A stretch of DNA of 64,000 bases from Primorskyibacter aestuariivivens (lineage in GTDB: Bacteria; Pseudomonadota; Alphaproteobacteria; Rhodobacterales; Rhodobacteraceae): NCBI RefSeq assembly GCF_028023675.1, contig NZ_JAQIOZ010000001.1, positions 124,001 through 188,000 of the forward strand. The letters run 5' to 3'. A program made the position numbers and the translations under genes. How positions within the stretch are numbered: the first letter of the stretch is position 1; each line of letters starts with the position of its first letter. Of the stretch, positions 40,191-49,979 are shown piece after piece. A model generated the notes under the pieces. That model worked only from the letters and a program-made list of their open reading frames with translations. It ran no database searches and was not told the origin of the DNA.

Positions 40191-41381
40191 ATGAAGTATG
40201 TACTGGGAACGGCCGTTATGGCCAGTTTTGTGGCGAGTATTGCCAGCGCGGGCGGGATCGAACGCGCGCGTCCGGCCTATAATATCCTGTTTGAGGACGG
40301 CAACTATGCGCAGTTCTCGTTCAGCCAGATAAATGCCGATGTGTCCGGCGACTACTCGGCCACGGCGGCCTTTATCGGCGGCAGCAGTTCGACCGGTGAC
40401 ATGTCCAATGTTGAACGTCAGATCGGCTTTGGCCTGAAACTGCAACTCACCGACCGATTGGACGCCGCGGTGCTGCTGTCCCAGCCCTATGGTGCCGATG
40501 CCGTCTATGGCCGGGGTTTCTACGAAGGGCTGACCGCGCAGTGGAACTCGACTGCCGTGGATACGGTCCTGAAATACCAGATCAATGAACGCATGTCGAT
40601 TTATGGGGGCGCAAGCCTGCTGACCTCCTCGGCGGATATCATGATCCCGGTGGCGCTTGGGAATATTGCCTCTGACCCGGATGGGCCTGCGGCTTTGGGC
40701 GGCGGGCCGCTTCCTGGCAGTATCGTCAGCGACTATGCCGCGTCGTCTTCGACCGAAACGGATGTGGGTTATGTTCTGGGCGCAGCCTATGAAATCCCAG
40801 ACATCGCGCTGCGCGTGGCTCTGACCTATCGCTCGGCCATTACTCACGATTTCGACGCGCAGGAGTCCTATACACAACTGACCCTGCCCGGTGGCGTTCC
40901 CACCTTTACGCCGGTCAACACCACCACCGACACCTCAATCGAGATGCCGCAAAGCTGGACGCTGGATTTCCAGTCCGGCGTTGCGCCCAAGACGCTGGTC
41001 TTTGGCTCGGTGAAATGGACCGAATGGTCCAAGTGGGAGGTTCGCCCCGGCGCCTATGAGGCAGAAACCGGCAGTGACATCGTGAGCTTTGAAAACGATG
41101 TCTTCACCTATCAGCTGGGCGTGGGCCGTCAGGTCACCGAGAACCTGTCGCTCTTTGCCCGCGTGGGTCATGAAACCAAGAAAGGCGGCACAGCCAGCCG
41201 TCTGTCACCGACCGATGGCTACACATCGGTGGGCTTTGGCGGCAGCTACCAACTGGGTCAGGCCAAGATCACCGCAGGCATCGAACATGCCTGGCTGGGT
41301 GACGCAGAGACAAGCACACCGACAGACTTTACCGGCAACACCGCCACGGGCTTTGGCCTGACGGTTGGTTTTGCTTTCTGA
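40191..41381 (+). CDS. FadL/TodX-family outer-membrane transport protein
   Basis: 396 residues: signal peptide (about 1-20, ASIASA|GG), then a long beta barrel with ERARPAYNILFEDGNYAQFS, repeated amphipathic strands (GFGLKLQLTDRLDAAVLLSQ, SGVAPKTLVFGSVKWTEWSK) and the C-terminal FGLTVGFAF with its closing Phe. FadL proteins pass long-chain fatty acids and other hydrophobic compounds across the outer membrane. The start at 40191 has AAGGGAAG before it. A terminator follows. Confidence 0.9.
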   Translation: MKYVLGTAVMASFVASIASAGGIERARPAYNILFEDGNYAQFSFSQINADVSGDYSATAAFIGGSSSTGDMSNVERQIGFGLKLQLTDRLDAAVLLSQPYGADAVYGRGFYEGLTAQWNSTAVDTVLKYQINERMSIYGGASLLTSSADIMIPVALGNIASDPDGPAALGGGPLPGSIVSDYAASSSTETDVGYVLGAAYEIPDIALRVALTYRSAITHDFDAQESYTQLTLPGGVPTFTPVNTTTDTSIEMPQSWTLDFQSGVAPKTLVFGSVKWTEWSKWEVRPGAYEAETGSDIVSFENDVFTYQLGVGRQVTENLSLFARVGHETKKGGTASRLSPTDGYTSVGFGGSYQLGQAKITAGIEHAWLGDAETSTPTDFTGNTATGFGLTVGFAF

Positions 41382-41403
41382 TCCAGTCCACGCAGGACAG
41401 AGG

Positions 41404-41432
41404 AAACCCCGTCCTTCGCGGCGGGGTTTTTC
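41404..41432 (+). terminator. Rho-independent terminator after fadL-like gene
   Basis: AAACCCCG / CGGGGTTT, an 8-bp stem with a 10-base loop containing CCTTCG, followed by a T-rich run (TTTTTCTTT), 22 bp after the stop. Confidence 0.9.
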
Positions 41433-41475
41433 TTTGCGCAGGATTCGGAGCGCCGGTCCGCAATAAACAGCCTTC

Positions 41476-42393
41476 ATGACACAAGACCAGAAAACCGTAT
41501 CAAACCGCGCCTGGGCGGAGCTGGCCCTGCTTGCCCTGCTCTGGGGCGGGTCCTTTCTGTCGGTCCGCATTGCGCTGGATGAAATCGGGCCGCTGACATC
41601 CGTTCTGCATCGCTGTTTCTGGGCGATGCTGGCGCTTTGGGCTGTGGTGGCGTGGCGCCGCCTGCCCTTGCCCCGGAGCCTGCGCATCGGGGGCGCGTTT
41701 CTGGTCATGGGGGCGCTCAATAATGTGATCCCCTTTGGGCTGATGGCCTGGGGCCAGCTTTATATCGAAAGCGGGCTGACCTCGATCTTCAATGCCGCCA
41801 CGGCGATCTGGGGGGCGCTCATTGCGGCGCTGGTCTTTGCCGATGAGCGGCTGACGCGGCGCAAATTGCTGGGCGTCGGTTTGGGCTTTGCCGGGGTGGT
41901 GATGGCCATCGGGGTCGAGAACCTAACCCGCATTGACCTGCGCAGCCTTGCGCAACTGGCGGTGATTGGCGGCACGCTGTCTTATGCGCTGGCCTCCTCA
42001 TGGGCGCGGTTCAGCCTGTCGGGCCTGCCGCCGCAGGTGGCCGCCGCCGGGATGCTCACCGGATCGACCGTGATCATGGTCCCCCTGGCCCTCATGACTG
42101 AAGGCGTGCCCACGCTGGCCCTGCAACCGGCCACCGTCGCCGCCATCGCCTATTACGCGCTGGCCGCCACGGCGCTGGCCTACCTGCTCTATTACCGGGT
42201 GCTGGCCATGGTGGGCAGCGGCAACCTGATGCTGGTCACATTGCTGATCCCGCCGGTCGCCATCGCACTTGGCGCATGGGTGCGGGACGAAACGCTGTCA
42301 CCCAATGCGCTCATGGGCTTCGGTTTGTTGGCGTTGGGCATGGTGGTGCTGGATGGGCGCATGCTGGCCCGGAGAAACCGCACGAGGGTTTGA
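41476..42393 (+). CDS. DMT-superfamily (EamA) transporter
   Basis: 305 residues, ten helices, two EamA repeats (LALLALLWGGSFLSVRIALD first; AQLAVIGGTLSYALASSWAR second, about residue 158). No substrate can be assigned. The next gene, the P-loop ATPase, starts about 54 bp after its stop in the same direction. Confidence 0.9.
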   Translation: MTQDQKTVSNRAWAELALLALLWGGSFLSVRIALDEIGPLTSVLHRCFWAMLALWAVVAWRRLPLPRSLRIGGAFLVMGALNNVIPFGLMAWGQLYIESGLTSIFNAATAIWGALIAALVFADERLTRRKLLGVGLGFAGVVMAIGVENLTRIDLRSLAQLAVIGGTLSYALASSWARFSLSGLPPQVAAAGMLTGSTVIMVPLALMTEGVPTLALQPATVAAIAYYALAATALAYLLYYRVLAMVGSGNLMLVTLLIPPVAIALGAWVRDETLSPNALMGFGLLALGMVVLDGRMLARRNRTRV

Positions 42394-42446
42394 CGCGCGC
42401 TTGGCGCATGATAGGCAAGGCCAAACCGGTTTTCAGGACGACCCGC

Positions 42447-43319
42447 ATGCTCTATCCCACTGCCCGCGACTGGCGCGACGCGCCGCGCAAACGCATCCTG
42501 TTCTTTGGCATGTCCGGACTGGGCAAGACCTATGTCTCCAACCTGTTGCGCGATGCGGGCGACTGGTTCCATTATTCCATCGACTACCGCATTGGCACGC
42601 GCTACATGGGCGAACATATCGCCGACAACGCCAAGGCCGAGGCGATGAAAGTGCCGTTCCTGCGCGATCTGCTCCTGTCGGATTCGATCTATATCGGTTC
42701 GAACATCACCTTTGAGAACCTCGCCCCCGTCGCTGCCTATCTGGGCAAGCCCGGCAATCCCGACAAGGGCGGGCTGAGCTACGGCGAATATACCCGCCGC
42801 CAGCGGCAATTCCGGCAGGCCGAGATCAATGCGCTCCTGGACACCGGCCATTTCATCCGCCGCGCCGAACGGCTCTATGGCTATCCGCATTTCATCTGTG
42901 ACACGGGCGGGTCGATCTGTGAATGGGTGGACCCGAACGACCCCAATGACGAGGTGCTGTCGCATCTGGTGAGCCAAACGCTGATGATCTGGATCAAGGG
43001 GTCCGAGGATCATACGCAGAAACTGATCCAGCGCTTTCACCGTGCGCCCAAGCCGATGTCGTACCAGCCTGAGTTTCTTGACCGCTGCTGGAATGAGTAT
43101 CTGGCCGACAAGGGGATCAGCGAAACAGAGGTCGACCCGGATGATTTCATCCGCGCCACCTATGCCGCCGCCCTGGCCCACCGCCAGCCGCTCTACGAGG
43201 CGATGGCCGAGAAGTGGGGCGTTACCGTCACGGCGGACGAAATCGGCAGCGTGAAGAGTGATGCGGATTTCACCGAGCTGGTGGCAGAGGCCATTGAACG
43301 CCGCAGCAAAGCCGCCTAA
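42447..43319 (+). CDS. P-loop ATPase of unknown role
   Basis: 290 residues with a clear Walker A motif FFGMSGLGKTYVSNLL (residues about 19-34). Later segments are FICDTGGSICEWVDPNDPND (candidate acidic site) and LDRCWNEYLADKGISETEVD. No membrane segment is visible. It looks like a nucleotide-kinase-fold ATPase conserved in related marine bacteria; I know no function. I chose ATG 42447 because AGGA lies upstream of it; an ATG 13 codons earlier has no ribosome site. It precedes metA by 34 bp in the same direction. Confidence 0.75.
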   Translation: MLYPTARDWRDAPRKRILFFGMSGLGKTYVSNLLRDAGDWFHYSIDYRIGTRYMGEHIADNAKAEAMKVPFLRDLLLSDSIYIGSNITFENLAPVAAYLGKPGNPDKGGLSYGEYTRRQRQFRQAEINALLDTGHFIRRAERLYGYPHFICDTGGSICEWVDPNDPNDEVLSHLVSQTLMIWIKGSEDHTQKLIQRFHRAPKPMSYQPEFLDRCWNEYLADKGISETEVDPDDFIRATYAAALAHRQPLYEAMAEKWGVTVTADEIGSVKSDADFTELVAEAIERRSKAA

Positions 43320-43353
43320 CTATGGCCTTCCCTGACATCTGACGAGTGCTCCC

Positions 43354-44292
43354 ATGCCGATCAAGATCCCCAATGACCTGCCTGCCTTTGACGTGCTCAC
43401 GCGCGAGGGCGTCATGGTCATGCGCGAGGATCAGGCCGCGCATCAGGACATTCGCCCCCTGCGCATCGCGCTTTTGAACCTGATGCCCAAGAAGATCGCC
43501 ACCGAAACGCAATTCGCACGTCTGATCGGTGCGACGCCGTTGCAGGTGGAGTTCGACCTGATCCGCATGTCGGAACATGAGACCAAGACCACCAGCGCCG
43601 AACATATGGAAAGCTTTTACCGCCCTTTTCAGGAGGTGAAGACCGAGAAATATGACGGGCTGATCATCACCGGCGCGCCCATTGAGCATCTGCCGTTCAA
43701 TGAGGTCACCTATTGGGACGAGCTCTGCGAGATTTTCGACTGGACCCAGACCAACGTGCATTCCACCTTTGGCGTCTGCTGGGGCGGCATGGCGATGATC
43801 AACCATTTCCATGGCGTGAAAAAGCATATGCTGGATCACAAGGCGTTCGGCTGTTTCCGGCACAAGAACCTTGACCCGGCCTCGCCCTATCTGCGCGGTT
43901 TCTCGGATGATTTCGTCATTCCCGTCAGCCGCTGGACCGAGATGAAACAGGCCGAGATCGACGCCGCGCCGGGGCTGAAAACGCTTCTGGGCAGTGACGA
44001 GGTCGGCCCCTGTCTGGTCGAGGATCCGGCCCATCGCGCGCTCTATATCTTCAATCACTTTGAGTATGACGACAGCACGCTCAAGGAAGAATATGACCGC
44101 GATGTCGCCAATGGCACCGCGATCAACGTGCCGCGCAATTACTATCCTGACGATAATCCCAGCCGCCCGCCGCTGAACCGCTGGCGCAGCCACGCGCATC
44201 TTCTTTATGGAAATTGGGTGAGCGAGGTCTACCTGACGACCCCGTTCGACATGAACCTGATCGGCCAGACCAGCACGGACTGGCGCCGCTAG
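43354..44292 (+). CDS. metA: Homoserine O-acetyltransferase (MetA family)
   Basis: 312 residues. It activates homoserine for methionine synthesis. Catalytic residues fall at family positions: Cys142 in FGVCWGG, His235 and Glu237 in FNHFEY. Position 111 is Glu ([10 protein letters not shown]). In this family Glu111 marks acetyl-CoA users and Gly111 succinyl-CoA users, so acetyl transfer is predicted. Only 34 bp separate it from the ATPase gene, so there is no room for a SAM-II riboswitch directly upstream. An alpha/beta hydrolase follows after 13 bp. Confidence 0.95.
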   Translation: MPIKIPNDLPAFDVLTREGVMVMREDQAAHQDIRPLRIALLNLMPKKIATETQFARLIGATPLQVEFDLIRMSEHETKTTSAEHMESFYRPFQEVKTEKYDGLIITGAPIEHLPFNEVTYWDELCEIFDWTQTNVHSTFGVCWGGMAMINHFHGVKKHMLDHKAFGCFRHKNLDPASPYLRGFSDDFVIPVSRWTEMKQAEIDAAPGLKTLLGSDEVGPCLVEDPAHRALYIFNHFEYDDSTLKEEYDRDVANGTAINVPRNYYPDDNPSRPPLNRWRSHAHLLYGNWVSEVYLTTPFDMNLIGQTSTDWRR

Positions 44293-44305
44293 ACCCGGAG
44301 CCCAT

Positions 44306-45286
44306 ATGCTCAAGACCGCCTCTGCCGCGCTTCTTTGCGTCGCTGCACTTGCTGGCTGCGGAGTGGTGGTGGACCGCCGCGCCGACCTGCGCGAGGCCGA
44401 GGCCGAGGCGCGCTATGGCCCGGTGGGGCAGATGCTGGAGGTCGACGGCACCACGGTGCATGCGCTGGTCACAGGGCAAGGCCCCGATCTCGTGCTCCTG
44501 CATGGCGCATCGGGCAATGTGCGGGACTTTACTTTTGATCTGGTGGACCGGCTCAAGGGCAATTATCGCGTCATTGCCTTTGACCGGCCCGGGATGGGTT
44601 GGACCGAACGTTTGCCGGGCTATGGCGGTGCCGGATCGACCAGGGGCGAAACCCCGCGCGAACAGGCAAGATTCCTGCAAAAGGTCGCCGACCGGCTGGG
44701 CGTCTCCAACCCGATGGTGCTGGGCCATTCCTATGGCGGCGCAGTGGCGCTGGCCTGGGCGTTGGAGCGTCCCGAGGATACGGCGGCGCTGGTGCTGCTG
44801 GCGGCGGTGTCAAACCCATGGCCCGGATCGCTTGATCCGCTTTATCGGATTAATTCCTCTGCGTTGGGCAGTGCCACGGTCGTCCCGATGATCACCGCCT
44901 TTGCCGGGGAAGAACGCGTGGACAATGCGCTCACCGCTATCTTTGCCCCGCAGCCGGTGCCAAAGGGCTATGACCGTCATGTGGGGGCGGGCCTGTCGCT
45001 GCGTCGTGAAAGCCTGCGGGCCAATGCCCAGCAGGTCAACGGCCTCCGCCCACAAGTGGTTGAAATGTCGCACCATTACGGTGAGCTGACCATGCCCGCC
45101 GAGATCCTCCATGGCACAGAGGATACGATCGTTGGCCTGTCAATCCACTCTGAGATTCTGGCCACGCAGATGCCCAACGGCACTCTGCTGCGGATGCAAG
45201 GCGTCGGTCACATGCCGCATCATGCGGACCCCGAGGCCGTGGTCGCCGCCGTGCGCCGCGCGGCCCGACGCGCCGGGCTACGTTAA
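44306..45286 (+). CDS. Alpha/beta-hydrolase lipoprotein
   Basis: 326 residues. The N-terminus is a lipoprotein signal (SAALLCVAALAGC, Cys18 as lipidation site), so the enzyme is membrane-tethered outside the cytosol. The hydrolase core shows DLVLLHGASG (oxyanion region), nucleophile Ser142 in LGHSYGG, acid in HGTEDTIV and His in GVGHMPHH. The substrate is unknown; esters or lactones are likely. It follows metA by 13 bp, but the exported location argues against a methionine role. Confidence 0.87.
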   Translation: MLKTASAALLCVAALAGCGVVVDRRADLREAEAEARYGPVGQMLEVDGTTVHALVTGQGPDLVLLHGASGNVRDFTFDLVDRLKGNYRVIAFDRPGMGWTERLPGYGGAGSTRGETPREQARFLQKVADRLGVSNPMVLGHSYGGAVALAWALERPEDTAALVLLAAVSNPWPGSLDPLYRINSSALGSATVVPMITAFAGEERVDNALTAIFAPQPVPKGYDRHVGAGLSLRRESLRANAQQVNGLRPQVVEMSHHYGELTMPAEILHGTEDTIVGLSIHSEILATQMPNGTLLRMQGVGHMPHHADPEAVVAAVRRAARRAGLR

Positions 45287-45349
45287 ACCCCTTCACATTG
45301 CAACACGCGCCCTAAAGGTCCATATTTCAATAAAAATATGCGAGGCCCC

Positions 45350-46255
45350 ATGTTCGATCACCCCAAGCCCTTTGACGGCGCGATCAGCACGTTCTTTGAA
45401 ACCGCAGCCCCAGACGCGGTGCGCAACGCGATCCGCCGCGCCGACAAGGATGACGTGCTGGCCGAAGGCTACCCCTATTCCGAGCGCATGCCGAACAAGC
45501 CCTACAAGAAATGCATGGACGCGTTGCAGATCGAACTGGTCAAGCTTCAGGCTTGGACCCGCGAAACCGGTGCGCGGGTGGCCGTGGTGTTCGAGGGCCG
45601 CGATGCGGCGGGTAAAGGCGGCACGATCAAGCGGTTCCGAGAGAACCTCAACCCGCGCGCGGCGCGTGTCGTGGCCCTGCCCAAACCGACCGAGGTCGAG
45701 GCCACGCAATGGTATTTCCAGCGCTATATCGACCACCTGCCCGCCGGGGGTGAAATCGTGTTCTATGATCGCTCCTGGTACAATCGCGGCGTGGTCGAAC
45801 ATGTGTTTGACTTCTGCACGCCGAACCAGCGCAAACATTTCTTTACCCAGGTGCCGGATTTCGAAAAAATGCTGGTGGATGAGGGAATTATCCTCATCAA
45901 ACTCTGGTTGAACGTGGGCCGCGCCGAACAGTTGCGCCGGTTTCTCAGCCGCGAAAGCGACCCGCTCAAGCATTGGAAACTGAGCTGGATCGATGTTGAG
46001 GGGCTGAACCGCTGGGACGCCTACTCTGCGGCTATTGGCGAAACGCTGGAGCGCACCCATACCGACACCGCGCCCTGGACCATCGTCCGCTCCGATGACA
46101 AGCGCCGCGCCCGGATCAACGCCATCCGCAGCGTGCTCAGCCGGATCGACTATACCGGCAAAGACCCAAAGGCGCTGGGTCAGGTCGATCCGCTGATCGC
46201 GGGTGGGCCGGAACTTTGGACCGCACAGGGTCTTGAACGGGCACAGGATGTCTAA
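45350..46255 (+). CDS. ppk2: Polyphosphate kinase 2
   Basis: 301 residues from ATG 45350 (GCGAGG before it; an ATG four codons earlier is possible). Single-domain PPK2 with Walker [16 protein letters not shown] (about 82-96), Walker [14 protein letters not shown] (about 139-151) and the lid region [17 protein letters not shown]. It uses polyphosphate to phosphorylate nucleoside diphosphates (class I pattern). It overlaps the TetR gene start by 8 bp. Confidence 0.93.
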   Translation: MFDHPKPFDGAISTFFETAAPDAVRNAIRRADKDDVLAEGYPYSERMPNKPYKKCMDALQIELVKLQAWTRETGARVAVVFEGRDAAGKGGTIKRFRENLNPRAARVVALPKPTEVEATQWYFQRYIDHLPAGGEIVFYDRSWYNRGVVEHVFDFCTPNQRKHFFTQVPDFEKMLVDEGIILIKLWLNVGRAEQLRRFLSRESDPLKHWKLSWIDVEGLNRWDAYSAAIGETLERTHTDTAPWTIVRSDDKRRARINAIRSVLSRIDYTGKDPKALGQVDPLIAGGPELWTAQGLERAQDV

Positions 46256-46865
46256 ACGCGGATACCATCACGGCAATCTGCGCCAGGCCCTGATCGAGGG
46301 CGCGCTGCGTCTGATCGAGGAACGCGGGCCGACGGGCTTTACCCTGTCGGAGGCGGCGAAACAGGCCGGTGTGACCCCGGCGGCTGTCTATCGCCATTTT
46401 GAAGGGCGTGAGGACCTGATCGCCGAAGCCGCGCTACAGGGCTACGGCATCTTTGCCGATGTGATGGAATATGCCTATGACGATGGCAAACCCTCGGCGC
46501 TGGCCGCGTTCGAGGCGACGGGCCGCGCCTATCTGGCCTTTGCCCGCAAATATCCCGGCCACTATATCGCGATGTTCGAAAGCGGCATTTCGGTGAACCG
46601 GACGCCGGACCTGGCCGCTGCGTCCGCCCGCGCCAAGGGCGTGCTGGAAAAGGCGGCCGCCGGCCTGTCGCAGCATATCCCGGCGGATCAACGTCCGCCC
46701 GCGGCGATGTTCTCGGCCCATATCTGGGCCATGAGCCACGGCGTTGTGGAATTGTTTGTACGCGGCTCCCCGGGATCGCGCAGCCCCTATCCGCCCGAGG
46801 ATCTTCTGGAAACCGGGATCGGGATTTACCTGCGGGGTCTTGGCCTCATCCCGCCGGACGCATAG
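46248..46865 (+). CDS. TetR-family transcriptional regulator
   Basis: 205 residues. The N-terminal helix-turn-helix is clear ([39 protein letters not shown]), followed by a helical ligand domain. It belongs to the TetR_C_13/WHG-like type with a C-terminal helix ending [11 protein letters not shown]. The start overlaps the ppk2 end by 8 bp and the sulfotransferase gene follows after 9 bp, so all three are probably co-transcribed. Ligand unknown. Confidence 0.9.
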   Translation: MSKRGYHHGNLRQALIEGALRLIEERGPTGFTLSEAAKQAGVTPAAVYRHFEGREDLIAEAALQGYGIFADVMEYAYDDGKPSALAAFEATGRAYLAFARKYPGHYIAMFESGISVNRTPDLAAASARAKGVLEKAAAGLSQHIPADQRPPAAMFSAHIWAMSHGVVELFVRGSPGSRSPYPPEDLLETGIGIYLRGLGLIPPDA

Positions 46866-46874
46866 ACAGGTTGC

Positions 46875-47741
46875 ATGAGCAAGGGCACCTTCATCCTTGG
46901 CCTTGGCGGCCAGAAATGCGGCTCCAGCTGGATTCAGGCCTATCTGAACCGGCAGGACGGGTCGGATTTCGGGCGGCTGGGCGAATACCAGATCTGGGAA
47001 AGCGACCTTGGTTCGGTGTTCGAACGCTACCGCGTGCCGGAACCTTCGACACTGGAAAAGCTGCGGGTGCAGGCAAAGCTGAAGCTGGGCGGCGCGGAAC
47101 CCGTGGGGCATCTGCGCTGGCGCATGCAGACCAACCGCGACCGCTATTTCGAATATTTCGCGGACCTGCTGGACAAGCCCGGCATCCGCATGACAGGCGA
47201 CATCACACCCAGCTATGCCGCCCTGCCCGCACCGCTTCTGCGCAAGATCAAGACCGGGATGCAAGACGCTGAAATCACAACGAAAGTGATCTTTTCCATG
47301 CGCGACCCGGTGGCCCGCATCCGCTCGCATTTGCGGATGGACATGGCCAAGGGACGGTTGGAGCAAACCGACGACATCGAGGCCGCCCTGCGCACGTTTT
47401 TTCCCACCGCCGAAGCCGCCGCGCGGTCGCGCTATGACCTGACGCTGGACGCGATGGAGGCGGTGTTTGAGCCCAATGATGTGCATATCTGTTTCTTCGA
47501 GGAGCTGTTCACCCCCGAGGGCATCGCCGCGCTGGCCCGTTTCGCCCGCGTCCCGGTCGAGGAAGAGGCCGGCAAATCCAAGGTCAATGCGCGCGACACG
47601 GGCAGCGCCCCGTCCAAGGGCCTCTCCGAGGCACTCACCGCCGACATTGCCCGCCATTACGCCCCGGTCTACCGCGCCGTGGCGGAACGCTTCCCGCGCG
47701 TGGCCACGCTTTGGCCCTCGGCGCGTTACGTCTTGGGATAA
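46875..47741 (+). CDS. Sulfotransferase-family protein
   Basis: 288 residues. 5'-phosphosulfate loop LGLGGQKCGSSWIQAYL (about 8-24), GDITPSYAALP (about 115) and 3'-phosphate-binding IFSMRDPVARIRSHLRMD (about 138-155) are all present, so it should be active with PAPS. The acceptor is unknown, presumably a surface sugar. It is the last gene of the ppk2-tetR-sulfotransferase string and overlaps the convergent glycosyltransferase gene by 16 bp. It is a separate lineage from the genes at 5315 and 20995. Confidence 0.85.
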   Translation: MSKGTFILGLGGQKCGSSWIQAYLNRQDGSDFGRLGEYQIWESDLGSVFERYRVPEPSTLEKLRVQAKLKLGGAEPVGHLRWRMQTNRDRYFEYFADLLDKPGIRMTGDITPSYAALPAPLLRKIKTGMQDAEITTKVIFSMRDPVARIRSHLRMDMAKGRLEQTDDIEAALRTFFPTAEAAARSRYDLTLDAMEAVFEPNDVHICFFEELFTPEGIAALARFARVPVEEEAGKSKVNARDTGSAPSKGLSEALTADIARHYAPVYRAVAERFPRVATLWPSARYVLG

Positions 47742-48772
47742 GCCATAAGCCCACAGTCGATGAGCTGCTGCGCATCCTCGTAACGCATTGAATTTTCATC
47801 CAGAAACGACCCGCCCTGCGCCTGCATCCGGTCCAGAAGCTCGGCGTAGTAGCGGTATTTCGCAGCGCCGTTGGTATGCGCGCCCCATGCGCGCGCTCGG
47901 GCAATCTTGTCAGCGAACTGCGCCGTAAAGACGAAATGCGCGATGGTCAGTAGCACCGTGTCACTGGGCGGCAGGTTGGCGTAATGCGACCCGGTCAGAC
48001 GGCTTTGCGCATTGCGCAGGACAAGGGGTGTCTTGTGCCGGGGGGACTTCTGGAACTGCTGCGCCTTTTTGGCTTTGGACGACATGTAGATGCGCTGCAG
48101 CCCCTTACGCTCGACTTTCGGTTCGATGCTGAACGTCTTGAAAAGTCGCGCGGTTTTCGATTTCCCCAAAAGCTCCGGATGATCGCCGGGACGCAAGCGC
48201 ACAAGCGGCTCCGCCTGAAAATACGGATAGGCCGCCAGCAACGCGTCAAGACTCTGCGGCAGCTCGCCGGACAAACCCGCCACATCATCAGGGAAAAACT
48301 CGACCACTGTGGAAATGGCCGATGGCGCGCCCTCTTGTGCGAGGCGCTCCACCACCTCGGCAATGCTGGAGACACCCGGCGGCAGGAACAGGAATTCATC
48401 CGCGTCCACATATCCTACATAGGCCCCGTCAAAGAACAAATGCGGCAGCGCGATCTTGAGATAGGTGCCAAAGCGTTCGTCATGCACCACCCGGTCCGGG
48501 TCGCGGTAGCGGATGGGATGGCCAAAACTCCAGTCGGCGCGCATCACCACCACATCGGGCTGCGCCTCCAGATAAGCGCCGGTGCCGTCATCCGAGCTAT
48601 CGTCGAAGATCAGGAACTGCTCAAACCCGATGGAGCGATAATGCGCGAGGAACGCGGGCAGAAACCCCATCTCGTTGCGCATGATGGAAAACAGCGTGAG
48701 CCTGGCCGGGTCCACCGCCCCGCTTTCAATCCGTGTCAGATGACACGCGTCTTCCATCCGATACTCAACCAT
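47726..48772 (-). CDS. Glycosyltransferase family 2 protein (PF13704 type)
   Basis: 348 residues from ATG 48772 (GATGGGG before it; the frame is open 20 codons further). Typical opening LFSIMRNEMGFLPAFLAHYR, acidic motif VGYVDADEFLFLPPG (about residue 120) and a basic C-terminal part (GLQRIYMSSKAKKAQQFQKS). It shares the fold with the three GTs at 4-9 kb but lacks their LNHYALRS-ESYL motif, so it is a more distant member. It faces the sulfotransferase gene, again pairing a GT with a sulfotransferase. Confidence 0.83.
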   Translation of the reverse strand: MVEYRMEDACHLTRIESGAVDPARLTLFSIMRNEMGFLPAFLAHYRSIGFEQFLIFDDSSDDGTGAYLEAQPDVVVMRADWSFGHPIRYRDPDRVVHDERFGTYLKIALPHLFFDGAYVGYVDADEFLFLPPGVSSIAEVVERLAQEGAPSAISTVVEFFPDDVAGLSGELPQSLDALLAAYPYFQAEPLVRLRPGDHPELLGKSKTARLFKTFSIEPKVERKGLQRIYMSSKAKKAQQFQKSPRHKTPLVLRNAQSRLTGSHYANLPPSDTVLLTIAHFVFTAQFADKIARARAWGAHTNGAAKYRYYAELLDRMQAQGGSFLDENSMRYEDAQQLIDCGLMAYPKT

Positions 48773-48817
48773 ACACGCCCCATCGGCAATCCTGCGCCGT
48801 CCGTCAAGCCCCCAACG

Positions 48818-48848
48818 AAAAAGGCCGCCCACGATGGGGCGGCCTTTT
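48818..48848 (-). terminator. Rho-independent terminator of the rplM-rpsI operon
   Basis: On the minus strand the stem GGCCGCCCC / GGGCGGCC is followed by TTTTTCG. It begins 19 bp after the rpsI stop. A-tract on the other side makes it symmetric. Confidence 0.9.
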
Positions 48849-48866
48849 CCAAATCTTTCCAGAAGC

Positions 48867-49355
48867 TTAACGCTTGGAGAACTGGAACGAACGGCGGGCT
48901 TTGCGCTTACCGTATTTCTTACGTTCCACCACGCGGCTGTCGCGGGTCAGGAAGCCAGCGGCTTTCAGTGCGCCACGCAGCGAGGGATCATAAAGCTGCA
49001 GCGCTTTGGAAATGCCGTGCTTGACCGCACCGGCCTGACCGGACAGGCCGCCGCCTTTGACGGTCGCCATCACGTCGAACTGGTCCTCGACACCAGCAAC
49101 GGTAAAGGGCTGACGCAGGATCATTTGCAGCACGGGACGTGCGAAATACTTGTTGATCTCGCGGCCGTTCACGGTGACCTTGCCGGAACCCGGCTTGATC
49201 CAGACACGGGCAACCGCGTCTTTCCGCTTGCCGGTGGCATAGGAGCGGCCCAGCTCGTCACGAACGGGCTCACGCGGAGCTTCGACCTCGGCCACAGCCT
49301 CGACACCGCCGGTCACGGCGCTCAGGTCTTCCAGAGTGTTCACTTGATCAGCCAT
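48867..49355 (-). CDS. rpsI: Ribosomal protein S9
   Basis: 162 residues. An acidic N-terminal extension of about 35 residues (typical of alphaproteobacteria) precedes the S9 core ([20 protein letters not shown] ... [20 protein letters not shown]) and the basic tail [17 protein letters not shown] whose last Arg reaches the P-site tRNA. The start overlaps the rplM stop (TAATG). Part of the universal rplM-rpsI operon. Confidence 0.98.
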   Translation of the reverse strand: MADQVNTLEDLSAVTGGVEAVAEVEAPREPVRDELGRSYATGKRKDAVARVWIKPGSGKVTVNGREINKYFARPVLQMILRQPFTVAGVEDQFDVMATVKGGGLSGQAGAVKHGISKALQLYDPSLRGALKAAGFLTRDSRVVERKKYGKRKARRSFQFSKR

Positions 49356-49819
49356 TATTTCGCCACCCGGGTGTTTTTCGAGTTCATGTTCTTGACGTCC
49401 AGCACTTCAGGGTTCTGGGCCTCATGCGGGTGATCGCCACCGGCGTAAACGCGCAGGTTGGTCATCTGCTTGCGCGACAGGCGGTTGCCCGGCAGCATGC
49501 GCTTGACGGCCAGCGTCACGACGCGCTCCGGGTATTTGCCTTCGAGGATCTGCGCCTTGGTGCGCTCCTTGATGCCGCCCGGGTGGCCGGTGTGCCAGTA
49601 ATGCTTTTCGGCGCGCTTGTTGCCGGTCAGCTGGACTTTGTCGGCGTTCACGATGATGACATTGTCACCGCAATCCATGTGCGGGGTGAACGACGGTTTG
49701 TGCTTGCCGCGCAGGCGCGTGGCAACGATCGAGGCGAGACGGCCCAGAACAACGCCCTCGGCGTCGATCACGATCCATTTCTTCTCGATATCTGCAGGGG
49801 TCGCAGAAAAGGTTTTCAT
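49355..49819 (-). CDS. rplM: Ribosomal protein L13
   Basis: 154 residues with the standard L13 motifs ([49 protein letters not shown]). First gene of the rplM-rpsI operon, preceded by a clear housekeeping promoter. Confidence 0.98.
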   Translation of the reverse strand: MKTFSATPADIEKKWIVIDAEGVVLGRLASIVATRLRGKHKPSFTPHMDCGDNVIIVNADKVQLTGNKRAEKHYWHTGHPGGIKERTKAQILEGKYPERVVTLAVKRMLPGNRLSRKQMTNLRVYAGGDHPHEAQNPEVLDVKNMNSKNTRVAK

Positions 49820-49884
49820 GGCAGGTTGCCCTTCGGTTCAGTTGCAGGATCCCGCGACACGCGCGGGCCCGATATTCGATGGGC

Positions 49885-49912
49885 GGGTTATAAAGGGTCG
49901 CGTTGCACAGTC
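49885..49912 (-). promoter_or_regulatory. Housekeeping promoter of rplM-rpsI
   Basis: On the minus strand TTGACT (49912-49907) and TATAAC (49890-49885) are 16 bp apart. They predict a leader of about 55-60 bases before the rplM start at 49819. This is the best sigma-70-type promoter I can see in the window. Confidence 0.72.
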
Positions 49913-49979
49913 AAGGCGCATAAATCCGATTTAAATTCGTTATTTCAACGACTTAAAAAATAGGTAACAATTTACCCCA

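Noticed and set aside
43320-43353. SAM-II riboswitch upstream of metA
   Set aside because: Only 34 bp separate the ATPase stop and metA start, with no pseudoknot-like pairing visible.
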